From the NCBI GenBank assembly GCA_034770075.1, contig CM068385.1, forward strand, positions 51,406,746 to 51,470,745: a stretch of 64,000 nt of DNA, read 5' to 3'. The translations under genes were made by a program, and so were the position numbers. Positions 22,519 through 34,100 of this stretch are shown here, piece by piece. The stretch comes from Aralia elata (taxonomy: Eukaryota; Streptophyta; Magnoliopsida; Apiales; Araliaceae). The notes beneath the pieces are model-generated. The model ran no database searches and was not told the DNA's origin. It worked only from the letters and a program-made list of their open reading frames with translations. Every line of letters starts with the position of its first letter. Position 1 is the stretch's first letter.

Positions 22519-23287
22519 GTTGTCCTAGCCATGGATTGAGCAGCATTGGATAGTCGAGCTAACCGACTTTAAACCAAGCTCTTCTCGGGAGGCAACCCGA
22601 ATTTATTGTTTTACTTTTTATTTCTGTGTGATTTTAATTTAGTTTGTATAATTTCATTTTAACATGTTTGTTGCTTTTTAGGTATCCAATCACACCCTAA
22701 ACCGTGAGACTTAAACAGACTTTAAGTTTGGGGGTGTAAAGCACATTGCATTGCGTATGCATTGTTTGTAAGTTATAAGTTTGAATTGAGATTTTCGTCC
22801 CTTTTTAGGTATGTTAGATGTTTTTAAGAATTGAGTTTTTCACCTGATATTCTAATGTGTGTCAAGTGTGTTTCAAAAAAAAAATCATCCAGGGAGTTGG
22901 AGGGCTGGCGCAGCTGCGCCGCACCTCAAGCCAAACAGCGCGCAGCTACGCCGTATCAGCAAGGCGACATAAGTCCAGCGCAGGTGCACCCCAACACAGT
23001 GCATCCAGCGCGCAGCTGCGCCGAGTTAGCAAGTTGTCACTGCGCATCAGCGCAGCTGTGCCCAAAAATCAGTATCAACAAGGGCGCAGATGCGCGCGTC
23101 GGCTGAAATTTTTTTTTTATAAAGGCCCGTCCCCATCAGTCAAGTCACATCACAAAACATAAACCTAAACCTAATCTCTCCCAAGCAACGAAGCAAACAC
23201 AAAAAACCCTATTCCATCCTCTCTTGCTATCTTCACCAAACCCTAGCTACATCACATCTCCACACCAAACCCTAACCACATTCAATC
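22519..23287 (+). other. Athila 1 spacer between pol and the third ORF, with PPT-like motif
   Basis: This holds the Athila landmark GGGAGGCAACCCGA near 22590 and a polypurine-tract-like AAGTTTGGGGGTGT at about 22727. It then holds the third GC dyad array, and a leader rich in AACCCTA words before the next ORF. Small ORFs across the array are not conserved-looking. Confidence 0.75.
22907..23096. repeat. GC dyad array 3: six cores before the third ORF
   Basis: Cores start at 22907, 22939, 22977, 23009, 23049 and 23083. Spacings are 32, 38, 32, 40 and 34 bp. They are more diverged than in arrays 1 and 2, but the core GCGCAGCTGCGCC is still clear at 22907 and 23009. Confidence 0.9.
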
Positions 23288-24442
23288 ATGCCGAAGAGAG
23301 CACGCACACCCCAACCATCTTCTTCCAACAGTGAGTCCGAATCTACGAGTGGTGGCATCAACACTCTGGATGCCACCAAGTTCGTCAACCTCTTCGCCCA
23401 ACACTACTACTGGGAGGTGTTGAGCGTCAAATCATTCATACCGGAGAGGGGTTTGAAACCCAAGGCACAGGATTGGCGAATTCTGGACCAAATCCGGCGT
23501 TTGGGATGGCTGCTTTTCATCGAGACACCATTGTCCGACCCTATGGCCATTGTTCGGGAATTCTACGCAAATGCCTGTGAGACCCAAAATGGCATCTCCT
23601 TTGTACGGGGCAAGCAGGTCCCTTACACCGTACAGGCAATCAATGAGTTATTCAGATTGCCCTCCACTTCTGCTGAGACCACCAACTGGGTGGTAAATGA
23701 GCGTTTCGAGACTGATCTCGACGCTTTGGTTCGGGAGATGTGCCAACCGGGCACTCAATGGAAGACACAGGCGGGCACCACCCAGAAGGTCCACTTCCCC
23801 TAGACCGCGCTGAACAGGTTTGCCAAGGCGTGGTACGCCTTCATTTGCACGAGTCTACTGCCGACCACCCACCACCAGGACGTGACCCGGGACCGAGCGG
23901 TTATTTTACACCGCATTCTGAAAGGAGGGAGCATTGACGTGGGTTACATCATTTACCAGTCTATGCTTCAATTTATGCAGGTAGTCACTTCTGGTGCCAT
24001 TCCACACGCTTCGATTGTCACACGCCTTTGTCTTGCAGCGAAGGTGGAATGGGGCGAGGAGACCCTCCAGTTACCTATGAGGGACATTGACAGCGCCACG
24101 ATCAGAAAGTTCAACGTATGGCGCGGTGGAGAATCCCGACCTAATGGGTTGGGTTTTATTATTGCTGATGTGGAGGAGGAGGACAGTGACGAGGAGGAGC
24201 CTGCACCGCCAGTGCACGTGCAGCAGAGAGGATTAGGTGGCCACGAGCGCGAGATGCGCCGCCTGCAGCGCCGCATGGACGCGTTGCACACGAACTTCAG
24301 AGACTACAGTGTCTCCTTTGCGGGTGCACTGCCAGAGGCATTCAACCAGCAAGGGGTCCATGTCGAGTTTCCCACCTTTGAAGCCAACATCCCTTATCCT
24401 CCGCCTGACACACCGCCTGGCGGCGTCGAGGACGACTCTTAG
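23288..24442 (+). pseudogene. Third ORF of Athila 1 in the env position (plant-transposon-protein domain), one stop
   Basis: A 385-codon frame from MPKRARTPQ to VEDDS, interrupted only by TAG at 23801-23803 where the protein context suggests a Trp codon. The N-terminal two thirds (FIPERGLKPKAQDW, LGWLLFIETPL, VREFYANA, VNELF-like) match the domain found in many Athila-like elements and annotated as a putative plant transposon protein. The C-terminal part is acidic (EEEDSDEEEP), then has a possible coiled stretch (REMRRLQRRMDALH) and a proline-rich end. I see no signal peptide or transmembrane helix, so there is no support for a membrane envelope role. Function is unknown. GC content is visibly higher than in the flanks. 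Confidence 0.8.
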
Positions 24443-25600
24443 GGGAGTATCTCCTTACCCTTTTATCTCCAATGAGGACATTGCATATTTTAAGTTTGGG
24501 GGTATTAGGGTCTGCCTATTTGTGATGCTTTTATTGTGATGCTTTTTATTTATCTGTTTTTATTGTTAGTTTATTTGCTTGTTTTCTTTAATTTTTATTA
24601 ATATTTGCATGATTCAAAAAAAATAATTAAAATAATAATAATAATAATAATAATAATTATAATAATAAAAAAATAAGGTGGATCCTTCATGCATATCATG
24701 TAGTTTAGTTTGCATAATCCTAACATCTAGATTAGTAAACATTCTCACTTACCTGTGATGAGATTTTTGTTCAAAATGCTAAATGCTAAGGCTTGGGTCG
24801 AATGCCATGATATACTGCAAATTTTATCTTGTTTTGAGTCTGATAGAACCGATTAGCACGCCTTCAGTAGTTATCTTACTAAGTAGCCTAAAGATTTGCA
24901 TAATTGAGTTCAGGAGAAACTGATGTGTTAATAAAAGAAAAGCAAATGAGGGTAGTGTAAGCTGAGACAACGCAAGTGTCTAAGTTTGGGGGAAAACTTA
25001 GTGGAGCATTTGAACAACGAGATGAAGCGTAAAACGCACTCGTTGTTGTTTATTATTATTGCTGAAAAAATAAAAATAAAAAAATAAAAAAATAAAATAA
25101 ATAAAATAAATAAAATAAAATATGAATAAATGCTTGGTTAGCCTAGTTTTGTGGCCTTTGATACTCGAGTAAGTACACCCTAGGGGATGTCTCTACACCT
25201 AGCGCCCTAAAACCATTTGGTTTGGGAGTCATTGGTCGAAAGCTCGCTACATGGGTATCATTGAAAAGCCTAAGGGAACTAAGCATGGCACAACCAAGCA
25301 TCATAGTCCTAATAACCTCCAAGTCAGTCCCCACTCTAGACATTACAGTTTCGCAGCTACAACTCACCCCATTTGTTGTATTTACAAGTTGGAGTATACA
25401 AATTTCCCCCTAAGAAACATATTATGAGAATCATTTGGGTTGTTATAAGTTTGATGATTACTGCACACACTCACTATTTTCAATCATTACAAGGTTTGAT
25501 TTGCATGACTGTCATGGTACATAAACTAAGTTTTGGTTAGGAGCTGTAATATAAAACTTAAGGTAGTGCTGTTGTGATTCACTAATTGCAAGACATTAAA
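24443..25600 (+). other. Athila 1 3' internal region, truncated before a 3' LTR
   Basis: PPT-like AAGTTTGGGGG occurs at about 24491 and 24982. A GCGTAAAACGC motif at about 25028 matches three copies in Athila B. A/T microsatellites lie near 24630-24670 and 25070-25125. The words near 25440-25550 still look Athila-like, but the last tract and LTR (as in 48290-48309) are absent. The right limit is approximate. Confidence 0.6.
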
Positions 25601-26135
25601 TATTTGAAATTCAACTTTTCCCTTATAAATAAGGAGAAGGATGGTTAAAAATTATTTGTTACATTTGCATTTGCTCTGTTTAAGTCAAACATGTTTATAT
25701 GGGTAAAATTATAACCTTATTTGATTGCTCAGTGTGGTAACATGTGATATCTATAAGTGGAGAATCCATGTTAGTTGGTTAAATAAGAGAGAAATCAGTG
25801 TAATTCTCCCTTATTATCTTATTTGAGCTCAATTTAATTAAAGATTATGTCATGGGTGTGATGATTGTTAAATGTAAGTTCAAGTAGATTAACATTTGGT
25901 AAAAATCCTAACTAATGTGGGAGTGCAAGAAGGGTCAAAGTGGATATTATGTTCATTAAAAGATGGTCATTTAACATTTTCTCTTGGTATCATCTTAGGT
26001 AAAATTCATGTCTATTCAAACTCTCTGATATTTTGTATTTGAACCTTAAATCACCTTAGGTAACTTTAGGCCAAACTTATTTCGAATTAGGTAATAAGTT
26101 TAGCTAAATTTCAAATAGAACAAAGGAGTTTATAC
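25601..26135. other. Non-coding stretch beside the H2A.Z exon
   Basis: AT-rich with no ORF or repeat I recognise. On the minus strand it would be the first intron after the H2A.Z exon. I looked for the expected second exon (encoding FPVGR) here and did not see it. Confidence 0.4.
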
Positions 26136-26264
26136 CTAGAGTCTGGCACGAGATGACCTGGAAATTGGCCTTTTCTTATTATCCTTCTTCTTGTTAGCTG
26201 CTGCCGCTGCAGCCGTTGCGGTCGTCTTTCCAGCCAATAGCCCCTTCCTGCCTTTTCCCACCAT
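26136..26264 (-). pseudogene. Histone H2A.Z exon 1, ending in a stop
   Basis: The 43 codons run from ATG at 26264 to 26136. The product MVGKGRKGLLAGK, then an alanine run, KKKDNKKRPISRSSRA, is the N-terminal tail of plant H2A.Z, which replaces H2A in nucleosomes near transcription starts. After SRSSRA the family reads GLQ and continues into the histone fold. Here it reads Arg-Leu-TAG, then GTATAA, a good splice donor at the place where an intron would start. So a Gly-to-Arg change and a Gln-to-stop change lie at the exon end. The rest of the gene is not visible to the left, where the Athila remnant begins. CAATTTTAG just before the ATG could be the acceptor of a 5'-UTR intron. Broken gene or captured exon; the identification rests on about 30 residues. 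Confidence 0.7.
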
Positions 26265-26321
26265 TTTTTTGGCTAAAATTGAATAGCCAAGTTTGTTATG
26301 ATAAGCACAACAATCAAACAG

Positions 26322-26363
<42 letters not shown>

Positions 26364-26374
26364 ATGTGTGTGTA
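26322..26374. repeat. Compound microsatellite (AT)n(GT)n
   Basis: (AT)n at 26322-26346 passes directly into a (TG)n run to about 26374. Any ORF through it is an artefact. Confidence 0.95.
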
Positions 26375-29300
26375 CACAGTTGGGGAGAGACAATTACTTG
26401 AAATCTTGGAACTCTTGACACATGGTCTTTGTTAAATGTTGTAGGGGAAATTTCTACAACTACAAGAATGGAGGCATCTATATGGCAAAGACTAAAGGGA
26501 TTTAGAAGGGTATTAAAAAAAGAAAAGTGATAACCAAAAACTGACACATCCGAGAATTATAGAATAACTAGCTAACAAGGGAGATATAGCTCTCCCAACA
26601 TAGCGTTGCACTGCTGCCCCAATTTCTCAATTGACAATACCAAGCTTTCAAATTTAATTTTTGTTTGATAAGTAAAGCTTTCAAAATGGTTAGGATCTCA
26701 AACCCTATAGATTTCCCCCAATATAGTACCCAAATCACATTAAAGTTATACTCATCATCCAAATCAACCAACAAGGATTTCACATCCTTAGCAATATGTT
26801 CAAACTAAGAATTCAAACAATTAAAAAGTAATGCTATATTTGTTTATGACATGTCCTAAATTATGAATGCACTTTATCAAATATTCATACAAAAAGTTCA
26901 AAGTTCTACTTCAATGAGACAGAGCCCCTAAACTTCTATTTCAAATCAGCTACCAATTAAGTCATAGTAAGGTGGAGGAAATGCATGTAGACTTTTCTGG
27001 TTAGTCTTATAGAAAAAGTTCATACCATAAATAGTGTACTATGTGATCAGATTTATAAAACCTTCCCCCATCTTCTCAATAAGCAAATCTCTGGTCCAAC
27101 CTGCGTGAATATTCAATACACCATTAGCAGAATATCAGGAAAAAAGGAAGAAGCCTCAAATCCAAAAGACTTTTAACGGAAGAACCTCAAATGCTATATA
27201 ACTTAGCATCATACCGTAATAAAAACAAGAAAAATATTACACTATTCGACATACTAGCATTAGATCATACCACCTTTTATGATCACTTTGTGCTTCTAGC
27301 GCGCAAGGGGCATGTTTTAGCACCTTGGTGGTGCAAAGAGCTTAGCAATTGATTCAAAGAAAACAAAATAAAATAAATATGTATATATATATATAATAAA
27401 AAAACGAGGTGCATGTACTTGTTACATATACCCTGCCATAGTGTCGCCCACTATTTAATAAGCATCTGAAAGATTCAAGTCTTGATAATCTTCATGACAT
27501 GCAAAAAACAAAGGAAAGAAAACAAAATGTAATAAAAAGAAAAACAAACTTTGGTATCGAATAATGCACTGAGTGCAACAAGACTCAGCTAAGCCAGCCT
27601 CAACTTGACTTTGGTATCTTAATTACAACATAAAAGCATGACAAAAGATAAGGATTATTCCACCCCCATAAAGCAACATTATAAAAATAACTCCTAAACA
27701 ACCTCCTATGATTCCACAATATATAATACATATATGTAGTGTACTGATAAGTGATGACCAACAAAAGACATTCCACGGAAGTAATGAGCATGTTGCAATA
27801 ATAGATTTCATAAATCATTCAATCTTTTACATTCTCTTTTCTTGGCATGGAAAGCCAGCATTAAATTTTAATGTTACCAGCTACATTATTAAGAGAAGGA
27901 AAAAAAATTGGTGCACATGAGTCAATCCTCATGAACCAGTTTAATGTGCTAAGAATGCTACGTGTGGATATAATTATGTAAAACAATATTAAGCGAAAAA
28001 AAGTCTCAGATATGTTAATACTAACCAACCCATATCAGAACAAGCATGAATGATTACATTAATCAAAGTCTGCTACCAATAAATGAACATTATTTAGATT
28101 TCTATTGGTACTCAAGATCCTAGCAGTTCCAAACTTCCATATGCCAAATATCATAGTTTTAATGATTTTTTCTGAGAATAATAGTAGTGGTTCAGAAACT
28201 AATATATGATTTCACAATCTATAATCATGTTTCCATAATACTCTGTATTTGCAAGTGTACTAACACTAATGAAAAACTCATAAATCACTTAGATCAATAA
28301 TATTTACACATGCAATGCATCTTGTCGAAATCATGTATGCCTATTTGATATTGTCAGAATCTGAGGTAAGTGTAGTTTATATTATAATCCAGAACAAGTG
28401 TTTGCACGAAACCCTAACATCTTCGATGTAAATTTGAGTTTGTCGTCAATAGAGTAATCATCATAGCAAATGCATTAGAAAACTTTCAGCAATTACACTA
28501 TTTTCAGGTTGTTAACTACCCTAAGATACATACAACATAAAGAATTTGTTTATGAAAGACTATTGAATATAATAACATAAACAATATAATAACCTTTAAA
28601 CTCTCTAGATCAGAAGTCTAGAGCAAGAGATTAATTTACAGTGCAAAAAAAGACATTATCACTCTGTTGAAATTAATCAAGACCACATTTTGCTTCCTTT
28701 TTTCCCCTCTGAAGAGCTAAAAAGGAATGAGAAGGGGGGAAAAGGTACCAAATACTAGTGCAATGATACTTCTAGACACATTATCAACCTAAAAAAAAGA
28801 AAAGGTACCACTGAAACAGTAGAAGCATATACTAGTTCAGACATTAGTTTTCAACAAAATACAAATTTAAAACATTAAAGTTTTAAGGAAAAACGGCAAA
28901 CAATCAAGAACAGAACTTCATAAGTAAAACTGTGGTTCTTGAAAAACACACACAAAGAGGAAGATTAAATAGAAATACAAAATGTTTGATAAATAAATGA
29001 TTGAAGAACATTAGCTCGAATTGCTGCATACTAACAACAAATTAAACAGAAAAAGAACAAACCCATTAAAGCATAAAGGGATTGAGAACAAACCGAGAAG
29101 TTGAATTATAGAGAATCTGTAGTTGCTTCGTTGAAGTCGCCAAACTTTCAACTTAGCTTCAACATATTCATAGGGATTGAATTTGGGTGTCTGCGACGAG
29201 AGCTTATAGAGGGTAGGCAGCTGAGTTAGAGAGAAATTAGAGGGGAGACGACTGGGAGGGAGGCGCAAGTGAGGGGAGGTTACTGCTAAGAGGAGGTGCC

Positions 29301-29993
29301 GCTGAGAGGTGGAACGATTGAAGGAGATATGGTGCGATTGAGGGAAAAAGGGTACGACTGAGGCACGATTGAGGGAAAAAGGGCACGAATGAATGTATTT
29401 TCTAACACGAGGGAGTGAAAATTGAGGGAGAGGGCGGGAGTGAAAATTATGGGAGGGAATTTTTTTTTAGGGCCAAATATAGCCCAAATCACCTCCAAAA
29501 TATACTTAGGCTTTAAGTGTCAGTAGAGCTGGTAACCAGAAAATTCTTATTCGCCCGTATTTGTATTGAAAAAATAAATATTATTCGTATTTGAAAAAAG
29601 AACGGATATATTCATACAAATAAATATCGAAAATGAAATATATTTTCTCTATTTTTAGACATTCTTTTCTTGGTTGGAATAACTTGTGCTGATTGTTAAT
29701 AGATTTTCAGTGTGGGATAATCATAACATTTTATTATTAAGCTGCTTATAATGAAATATTTTGTTCTGTTATCTATACGGTTTGACTTCATTAAAAAAAC
29801 AACTAATTAATACTTTTTTTACAAGATACCCAAGGATCTCATCAGATGATATACATATTTACACTTATAAAGTCATTCTCTACCAAGCATTCATATATAA
29901 AATGAGCAAAATACAGAATTTTGAAAATGTAACTGGAGAAAAATATACTAACTGAGATTACCTCCATGCTCGGTTAATATATAAATTGTATTT

Positions 29994-30027
<34 letters not shown>

Positions 30028-30825
30028 GGTATTAATTAGATTTCTTTTAATAAAGTCAAATCGTAACTGACTATGGTCAAATTATATAAAACCACTTATG
30101 GTCAAATCGGTTATCATGTCACTGTTACCAAGTTAGACAGCTAATATATTATTTAGTATTAGTTATAACCAAATTACTCATTAGTTATAACGGAAATTCT
30201 AAATATTAAAAGTGCAAATTCAATTACTTAGTAATAAGGGTAAATGAGCGAACTTAATCGACTAGAGAGTTGTTCGGATTCAACTCAAAAAGTTAAATTC
30301 ATACTCGAATTTGACTCGGATTCAAATTGCATTTAAAAAACTCTATTCAAATTCATCTCGACTCAAATATTCATTACTCGAATTCGATCCGATTTAAATC
30401 AAATTATATTCAAACTAATCGCGAACTTTGAATTCAAGCTCAAATTCGAGTCTCTTCATGGGTTTACTTTATGTTCTTAAACCTAACAACGGGTAAAACC
30501 GAATATAAAAAAATTAAGACGTAAAAAAAATACTCATTTTGAACAAAATTACCGTTCGACCTCATTTTATGATTTAAATAAGCAGGCCAATAAATTGTAT
30601 GATCTTATATCTATTTATTGATTGTATCTTTGATTTTACATATATCATTTATAAATATATAATATAATATGTAACATTTTTTTTAATAATAAATAAAAAC
30701 ATATTCATCACTTAACATATTAAGATCCCTTGTCGGGGCACATTACCATTAGAGATGGGAAACTAACAGTAACCTATGTGAATATCATTGTCCCAAACTC
30801 AGAGGCTAGGCATTAAGGCAATTTA
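26375..30825. other. Low-copy-looking intergenic DNA, no gene recognised
   Basis: No long ORF, LTR end or terminal inverted repeat was found. At 29100-29270 the minus strand is rich in CTCTCT and CCTCCC words like a 5' UTR, and could be a leader exon of the H2A.Z copy. That is only a guess. (AT)n lies at 27381-27394 and 29996-30026. At 30240-30450 words such as CTCGAATTCGA and GACTCGGATTC recur irregularly. No function is assigned. Confidence 0.4.
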
Positions 30826-31095
30826 ATGAAACACGCTGACATAAAAAATGAGCAGCTGTCAAAAAGTTGTACTTGTACATTGTACCTGTCCTCCAAGTTT
30901 CGTTCCATTCCATCTATTTTAGAGAAGTTACCCACGTTATATACTCATGAACAAACTCTCTTAATTTCGGCTAAGCTCCACCGAATTGGGCAAGAAATTC
31001 AAATAAGGAACGGATCGGAAGAAGCCGAGCAACATAGAGCAGAAAAGGGACTGCACCCATTTGATTTTTCAAAGTCTAAACAAAGTCAAATTCAG
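30826..31095 (+). CDS. Possible host exon with splice donor CAG/GTAAGT
   Basis: An open frame from ATG at 30826 ends exactly at CAG followed by GTAAGT at 31096, a perfect plant 5' splice site. The encoded C-terminal part (RIGQEIQIRNGSEEAEQHR, then HPFDFSKSKQSQIQ) is charged and looks like real protein. The first 40 residues are less convincing, and the exon may start at an upstream acceptor. I do not recognise the family. LTR A is inserted 76 bp into the presumed intron. The segment from 30958 on is present a second time at 38408, where a 6-base in-frame length difference keeps the frame open. Confidence 0.4.
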
Positions 31096-31171
31096 GTAAG
31101 TTTTATGTTTATAGCTATGGTAATAAAAGGATTGAAAATAAGTTTTGAATTTGAGCTATAACTATGAATTT

Positions 31172-34100
31172 TGTAACGACCCAAAATCCGGGTCACCTTG
31201 ACCCCGGGTTCGGTTCGTCACGATACTACATAAACAATACAATTCTTATAACATAAATGTAATCTCTATAATATTACAATACATCTTAATCTACTCCCAG
31301 GTTTTCTAACCTTTAATCGTACACATCATTCTAAATCAGAGTATACAATACATCAGCTTGTAAATAATACTACGATATTAAAATAATATAATATCGCAAC
31401 ATAGACTTCACTTTCTTGTTTAAATGCCTTTCCTGCAGTCATCTTCTTCTGACCATCCAGGTTCTTTTTCGCTAGTTGCAAAAATCTGTTTGTGGCGTGG
31501 GTGAGCAACAATGTTGCCCGCAAGTTTAACAGTTACACATAACACATAAATCATGTATCATGCATGTTTCACAATATTTCCATGTATGACAATTATACAT
31601 GTAAGCATATTAACACGTAAATCACATATAATCGTGTTTTTCATTGCAAAGTATAAAGTTCAAATTGAACGATTCATAGCACATTATGTTATAATATAAC
31701 ATCGCAATAACATATAATAACATTTTACACATAAGAGCAAGTTCTGAAAAACTTGCCTCAGTCCGTAGATCATCGCGTATATTATTCGCATCGAATATTT
31801 CGTTTTCTTCCTTCGATTGACAACCTAATTTAATGAAATAATATTCACCAATTAAGCACGTTAAATATTATGCTTAAATATTATTAATATAACCATAATA
31901 CTCCTTATTTGTATATTAATATTATAATTAAATAATATTAATATACTTAAAATAATCCTCACTTATATATTAATATTATAATTAAATAATATTAATATAC
32001 TTAAAATAATCCTCACTTATATATTAATATTATAATTAAATAATATTAATATACTTAAAATAATCATCACTTATATATTAATATTATAATTAAATAATAT
32101 TAATATACTTAAAATATTCTTCAATTATATATTACTCCAAGCATTTAATACCATTACTTGGATACTTTTAAGTCTCAATGTTTAGATATACAATTTCTCT
32201 TAGGCATTTTATCGAGCATGTTGTATGCATTCATTAACAATTTACATGTTATGAACTACATATAAGCACATAACATCAATATTTATCTATCCTTATACAC
32301 CGGATTCACTATGATCTCCAACATATCAATGTATGTCATCACATGACAACATATAGCATTTTCCAAAATTTTACTTCAAATAAAATTATAAAATCCATTT
32401 TCACAATTTCTTTAACAAAACGTTGTTTTCGTTTTTAACGTAACTCTTTCGTTACATGACTCTTGTTGTTCCTTCTTATATCAAATTAAACCTTACTCAG
32501 TGTACTACAACCTCATCTAGGTCTTAAAGTCAGACCCTTAACCATTTAAAACAGATTCTGAAATTTCATCAACTAGTCTAGAAAATTTCATTTTCTGGAC
32601 AGCTTTAATAAATAATTTATTTCGAACATGATCCGTTCCATAAAATGGCTCAATCGCGCGCATCCAACTAGAAAACTTCAATATCTACAACTTTACAGTT
32701 TTAAGTTTCTTCAAATTCTAAACACACGAGGCTGCACATCTCAAGGAATGACTAAATTAAAACTGTTTCGCGTGAAAACTGGCTGACAGACCCTAGCTCG
32801 CTTAAGCAGTCATAACTTCTTCATTTTTTACAATTTTTGGGTGATTCCAACGGCTACGCGAAGCTAACTTCCGTATCTACAATTTTGTCCTACTGAAATA
32901 TTTCCAATTCCCAACACATCAATACAGGAATCGCACGTAAGGGGGCTGACCAAAATTCGCTGGACAGTTTTGTACGACAAACTAGATTGGTCATAACACT
33001 TTGCTCCGAAGTCGGAATTAGTCCGTTCCGGAGTCTATGGAAAGCTTATTCAGTGTATAGTAACATACCAAAAGCCCAGAATTTTTAGAGTAATCTAGCT
33101 AGCCCCGAATTGTTTATTTTTGGACAGCAGCTCACTAGATCATTTAATTTGAGGAAAATAACCTTCGCTTCTCTCCTTTCGATTTTCATATTTTGAGTTT
33201 TACACAACCAAATCAAATGATTTCAAGTTCTATGAAATCCTAACTCATAATATTACAACATATTAAATCTATACAATTTTTCATCAATACCCACTATGCG
33301 AATCTAAGGATCAAAGAGGAAAATGACGGTTTTAGAGTTTTAAGAAATTATTTCTCAAATCTAAGTTTAATAACCCATCAAACCTCTAGATCCAACTATG
33401 AATCATTATAAATCATGTAGATTTATCATTATCTAGTTCAATCACAACAACCCAACACTAGATCTAAGTTAAATCACAATAAAGTGGGTAAAGTTTTGAG
33501 TTATACCTTGCGTTCTTCATTTTTTCTTTCTTTCCTTCCACGGATCTCCTTCCATGGTTTCTTCCTAAGCTTTCTTCTTCCTCTTTTTTCTCCATTATTG
33601 GTAGCCTTCTCCCTTTTCTTCTCTCTCTATTTTTCTAGCTATTTAGCTTAAGGAAAAGAAATGAAAATGAATGAAATGAAATTGCCAAGCCTTGGTTAAT
33701 CAACCAAGCTTCTCTCTCCTCTTGCAATTATGCTTGCAATAACATTACATACATAATGTATATCTATTCATTTCTCCCACCACTTAACCAAAGCTAGGTA
33801 ACCAAAGGTGGTTAAATAAACTAGGGGACAAGGCATTAATTAAAGTAGATGGGACAAGACATTTATTAAAGTAGATGGGACAAGACATTTGGGGCTACTT
33901 TGTAAGAGGTGAGAGGCTAGCTATAGCCCTCTCTTGGCCCAAGATGGGCAGTTTCCCCATGCTCCATTTCCCCACACTTTTGTTTTTATTATTCATTTAA
34001 TTTATATATAAGTATACTTGCAATAATATTACATACACATATGTGTATCTATCTAATCCCTCCACCATTTAACTTAGTTGTAGTTAACTTTCTAATATTT

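Noticed and set aside
23288..24442. Host gene of unknown function
   Set aside because: Its position after integrase in an Athila element and the plant-transposon-protein domain explain it better.
29011..29498. Minus-strand ORFs of 70-85 codons as a gene
   Set aside because: No recognisable protein. Composition fits an untranslated leader or promoter at most.
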